64,000 bases of DNA from Narthecium ossifragum (taxonomy: Eukaryota; Streptophyta; Magnoliopsida; Dioscoreales; Nartheciaceae), in the NCBI GenBank assembly GCA_963920575.1, contig OY986969.1:6755076-6819075 (forward strand), in the 5' to 3' direction. The notes under the pieces were generated by a model. That model worked only from the letters and a program-made list of their open reading frames with translations, searched no databases and was not told where the DNA came from. Shown here piece by piece: positions 61,415 through 64,000 of the stretch. Positions within the stretch are counted from its first letter, which is position 1. Each line of letters opens with the position of its first letter. The translations under genes were made by a program, and so were the position numbers.

Positions 61415-61555
61415 TGTATGCGGTTTAAAGCTCAGTAGGGTTCTACACTACGACACACAGAAAGGAGGGTACTCAACAATGTCACCTCCAAGTAAGGTCT
61501 GGGTGTATACATGGGTCTCATAACCCCACCGTGTGTCCCTAAGGTCCATGACCAT

Positions 61556-63741
61556 TGTGAGGACCCGTCCCTTTACTCCTGTGGCTCGTTGTGGACCGCA
61601 AGGGCAATTTGGTAAATTACGCCTTGTCGGCTTGTTTCACACCCGCGTGTGCACACACTGACCATGTCTGTGGTAATGTTTGGCTAGAATGGTTAGTTGG
61701 ACTCGGGATCGAAAGATCCGGGTTTGGGCTTGAGTTTTAGCCCAAGTCTAGCTTCCTGCACCTAAGGGATCGATCTTCCTAGCTAGAAGATTGATCCTTA
61801 GTGCCAGAAAGTCAAACCCGATTTGGCAAGGGAGATCGATCTCTTCTCAAAAGAGATCGATCTCTCTTGAGTCGGTTCGTTCGTCTATAAAACGAACGAA
61901 ACCTTTTCTTTTGATTTTTTTTGGAAATCCGAGATTTCAGTCATGTTCTTGCTGGATTTGACTTCGTTTGAGGAAGATCTAAGGCCTAGTAGCTTGGATT
62001 GAAGCTGCTATTGCATAAGTAGGGATCCTACCTATAATCTTTCGGGGTTTTGCAGTTTTTCGGGTTTGATTGTGATTTTTTGCTTAGATCTGTTAAAATA
62101 CATGTTTGTTTTCCATGATTTCACCGGTTTTGGACTCGTGGTTCCTTCATCTACCAGATACCAGAGTTTTGGGGGATTTGGTTGTATTTTCCGGCGGTGT
62201 TTGTCGCCGTCCGGTCGCCGGAGAACCCATTCGTTTCGATCACCCTTGAGGAAAGATCGATCCCTTGTGGGGCGTCATGCCCAGCCTGAGCAAGATCGAT
62301 CCCTCGGTTGGAGAGAGATCGATCCTTGCCTAGGCTGGTGGCGGGTTCCATGTCACGAAGAAAATCGATCCTTCAGGTGGAGAAGATCGATCTCCTTCGG
62401 TTGACAGTGACGCGTTTTCTCCCAAGTACTAAGAAGATCGATCCCCTTGGGAAGGGAGATCGATCTCTTAGTGGCTGAGGGGTGTTTTCAAGTGGCTTTT
62501 GCCCGCGGGGCTTTGTATGACGGTTTTATTTATTGTCTTATACATGGTACATATGTTTAAGCATGTTAGCCCTATAATATTGGCAGTGGTGAACCGGGGG
62601 AGTGATGACTCCCGGGATGTTTAGAATAAACGGGCAGGTAGCCCTACAACTTTCCTGAGCCTTGCATGCCGGCGTGCGCCGAGGGCTTTATCTGTGATAT
62701 CTGTGAGCTGTTGTTTGCGGAGCTGATTCCCGATGCAGGTGTTGTGGCGGACTACTGACAGTTGGTGGTGGTACCACTGTTGCAGCTCCTAGACCTTACT
62801 TACCTGTTCACCACCCCGGGGCAGGAAGGGTGCCGTGCCCAGACCTTGTTTGATATACAATCACATACTGATGCATAGTTATATGTATATTCCTGTGTGT
62901 GCTCATAACATGCATTGCTTTGTGCATTAGTTGCATCTGTGTAGGACGTGGGCGATGGGTTGATCGCCGATCCGGGGCTTTCGGGTAGTCCGGATCTAGC
63001 TCTCGGACCGTTGCGGGTAGCTTGGTCCAGGACTTGATTTGTAGTATTCAATAGATCTCGATGATAGGGTTAGATGACATGAATACATGTGGTTTGATGT
63101 TTAGAGGTCGTGTCGACTCCAAGTTGAATCTGAGGTGTAGCCGGTGTCCGGTGTTCTTGACTCTTGGGTCGAGGAGTGCCTACCCAGCGGTGTCCTTGCC
63201 CGCCAAACAGTGTTCAGTGTCCTATTGAGAGTCTGCAGTGTTTTGGGCCTGCGTTTACGGACTTCCGGTAGGGTTATGGGACCCTTGTATACACCCAGAG
63301 TAGACTTTGGGGCGGCACTGTTGTGGTCCCTCCCTTGTGAGTGTCGTAGTGTAGTGTCCCTGCTGAGCTTAGTGCTCACTCCTACCCGGGCTGCGCTTTG
63401 CAGGTGCTGACGCTAGCTCTTCTTCGGTCGCCCCTACCGGGCTGGTGTTTGGTGACGTGGCGGCGTCTGGCGGTGCTTGAGGTGCGGCGATCATGAGTTA
63501 TACCTTTTATTTAGTTAGCCTCCTACGGGAGAGATTTTGTATAACTTTTACCCTGTTGAGGATTTGTATATATTCAGTTTCAGTCTTTGGGATTTGTGAT
63601 TGATTGTATAATACATGATGATTATGAATTGCTAGGAGACCACTATGATTAGAGGGAAACCTCGTCAAAATTTCCGCAGTAGGTTAGGTTCCGGATCGCG
63701 TCGCCCTGCCCGGTTGGGCCTACGCGGGTCGGGGCGCGACA
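61556..63741 (+). mobile_element. Family X solo LTR, near-TSD ACCAT/ATCAT
   Basis: 2186 bp, TGTGAGGACCCGTCC...GGTCGGGGCGCGACA. Flanks 61551-61555 ACCAT and 63742-63746 ATCAT match 4 of 5. TATA-like CTATAAAACG at about 61884. Contains an AGATCGATCT array. Open frames 62066-62404, 62800-63051 and 63101-63410 lie wholly inside and show no domains. Confidence 0.75.
61767..62465. repeat. AGATCGATCT palindrome array (family X LTR)
   Basis: About a dozen copies of GATCGATC, mostly as pairs such as GGGAGATCGATCTCTT ... AGAGATCGATCTCTC (61831-61865) and AAGATCGATCCCCTT ... GGAGATCGATCTCTT (62431-62470). Similar in design to the GGTCGACC arrays. Confidence 0.85.
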
Positions 63742-64000
63742 ATCATGATCTTCCAGAAGAATTGGTCACATGATGGGTCACGCTCAGTAAGCAGGAAACC
63801 AACACTGCTGACTCACAAGCAGGAAACCCGCACTGCTGGAGGAAATGGCACCGCTGAGTAGGCACACCTTCTACTCAAGAGTCGTTATAACCGGACACCG
63901 GGTACACCTCAGAACCCAACTCGAGGCCGACACGACCTCTAAATCATCGATCAACATGTATTCAAGTCATCTAAACCTATCATCGATATCGATTGAATAC

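Larger units (their letters stand above)
61420..64000 (-). repeat. Inverted family X LTR hosting a second one (61420-61555 and 63747-64000)
   Basis: 61425-61555 matches the reverse complement of about 63255-63385 ('AAGCTCAGxAGGG', 'ACACTACGACAC', 'TCTGGGTGTATACA'), and 63752-64000 matches the reverse complement of about 63030-63260 ('AGAGGTCGTGTCG', 'GAGGTGTAsCCGGTGTCCGG'). Removing the insert joins them in the right order. Truncated at left; continues beyond the window at right. Confidence 0.72.

Overview
The window is nuclear DNA of a flowering plant. It holds spliceosomal introns with GT..AG borders, nested LTR retrotransposons (Ty1-copia and Ty3-gypsy), PIF/Harbinger, Mutator and hAT relics, and a four-exon RD19-type cysteine protease. 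The GC-rich first exon of that protease, with GC falling in later exons, hints at a monocot. I cannot name the species. There are no bacterial, viral-genome or CRISPR features.

Layout. 1-13.15 kb is a pile of LTR retroelements. A degenerate copia pol remnant (7.1-10.3 kb) has been hit by a solo LTR (7936-9567, TSD ACAAA), by a second solo LTR in its own 3' LTR (10627-13143, TSD GATAT; this one carries a Mutator-like element, 11426-12539, TSD GCCATCTTT) and probably by an inverted LTR of 'family X', which itself carries a short non-autonomous LTR element (1107-6099) containing another solo LTR (4551-5726, TSD CACGT). 13.3-19.1 kb has a second Mutator-like MITE, tandem repeats, a GTPase-like exon scrap and a deletion derivative of a gypsy element. 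19.2-22.2 kb is the broken C-terminal exon of an INDETERMINATE-DOMAIN (IDD) transcription factor, split by a family X solo LTR. 22.2-28.6 kb is minisatellites, a solo LTR (TSD CCATG) and two MITEs. The one apparently intact host gene is the RD19-like papain-family protease (28982-33022, minus nothing; plus strand, 373 aa), with two G-boxes in its promoter.

34.1-61.4 kb is best read as one decayed PIF/Harbinger element: a Myb/SANT-like ORF1 (36484-37648), a DDE transposase (38772-60940) and, just downstream, a short ORF with the RNase H1 N-terminal (caulimovirus-VI-like) domain. An 11.1-kb Athila-type gypsy element (39329-60068, minus strand, TSD GGGGC) sits inside the transposase. A 9.6-kb SIRE-type copia element (50054-59652, TSD GTCTT) sits inside the 5' LTR of that Athila. 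By manual count the LTR pairs differ at about 2.5% (outer) and 1.2% (inner), which agrees with the nesting order. 61.4-64 kb is one family X LTR inserted into an inverted copy of the same family.

The structure that ordinary annotation does not explain is a set of seven arrays of a short CpG-rich palindromic module (half-site ACGGTCGA, often as ACGGTCGACCGT). They occur in copia LTRs, in a copia 3' internal region, in both untranslated regions of the Athila element, in an unrelated solo LTR and in a family X LTR. Another family X LTR carries an analogous AGATCGATCT array. Different retroelement families thus share one repetitive palindromic module.
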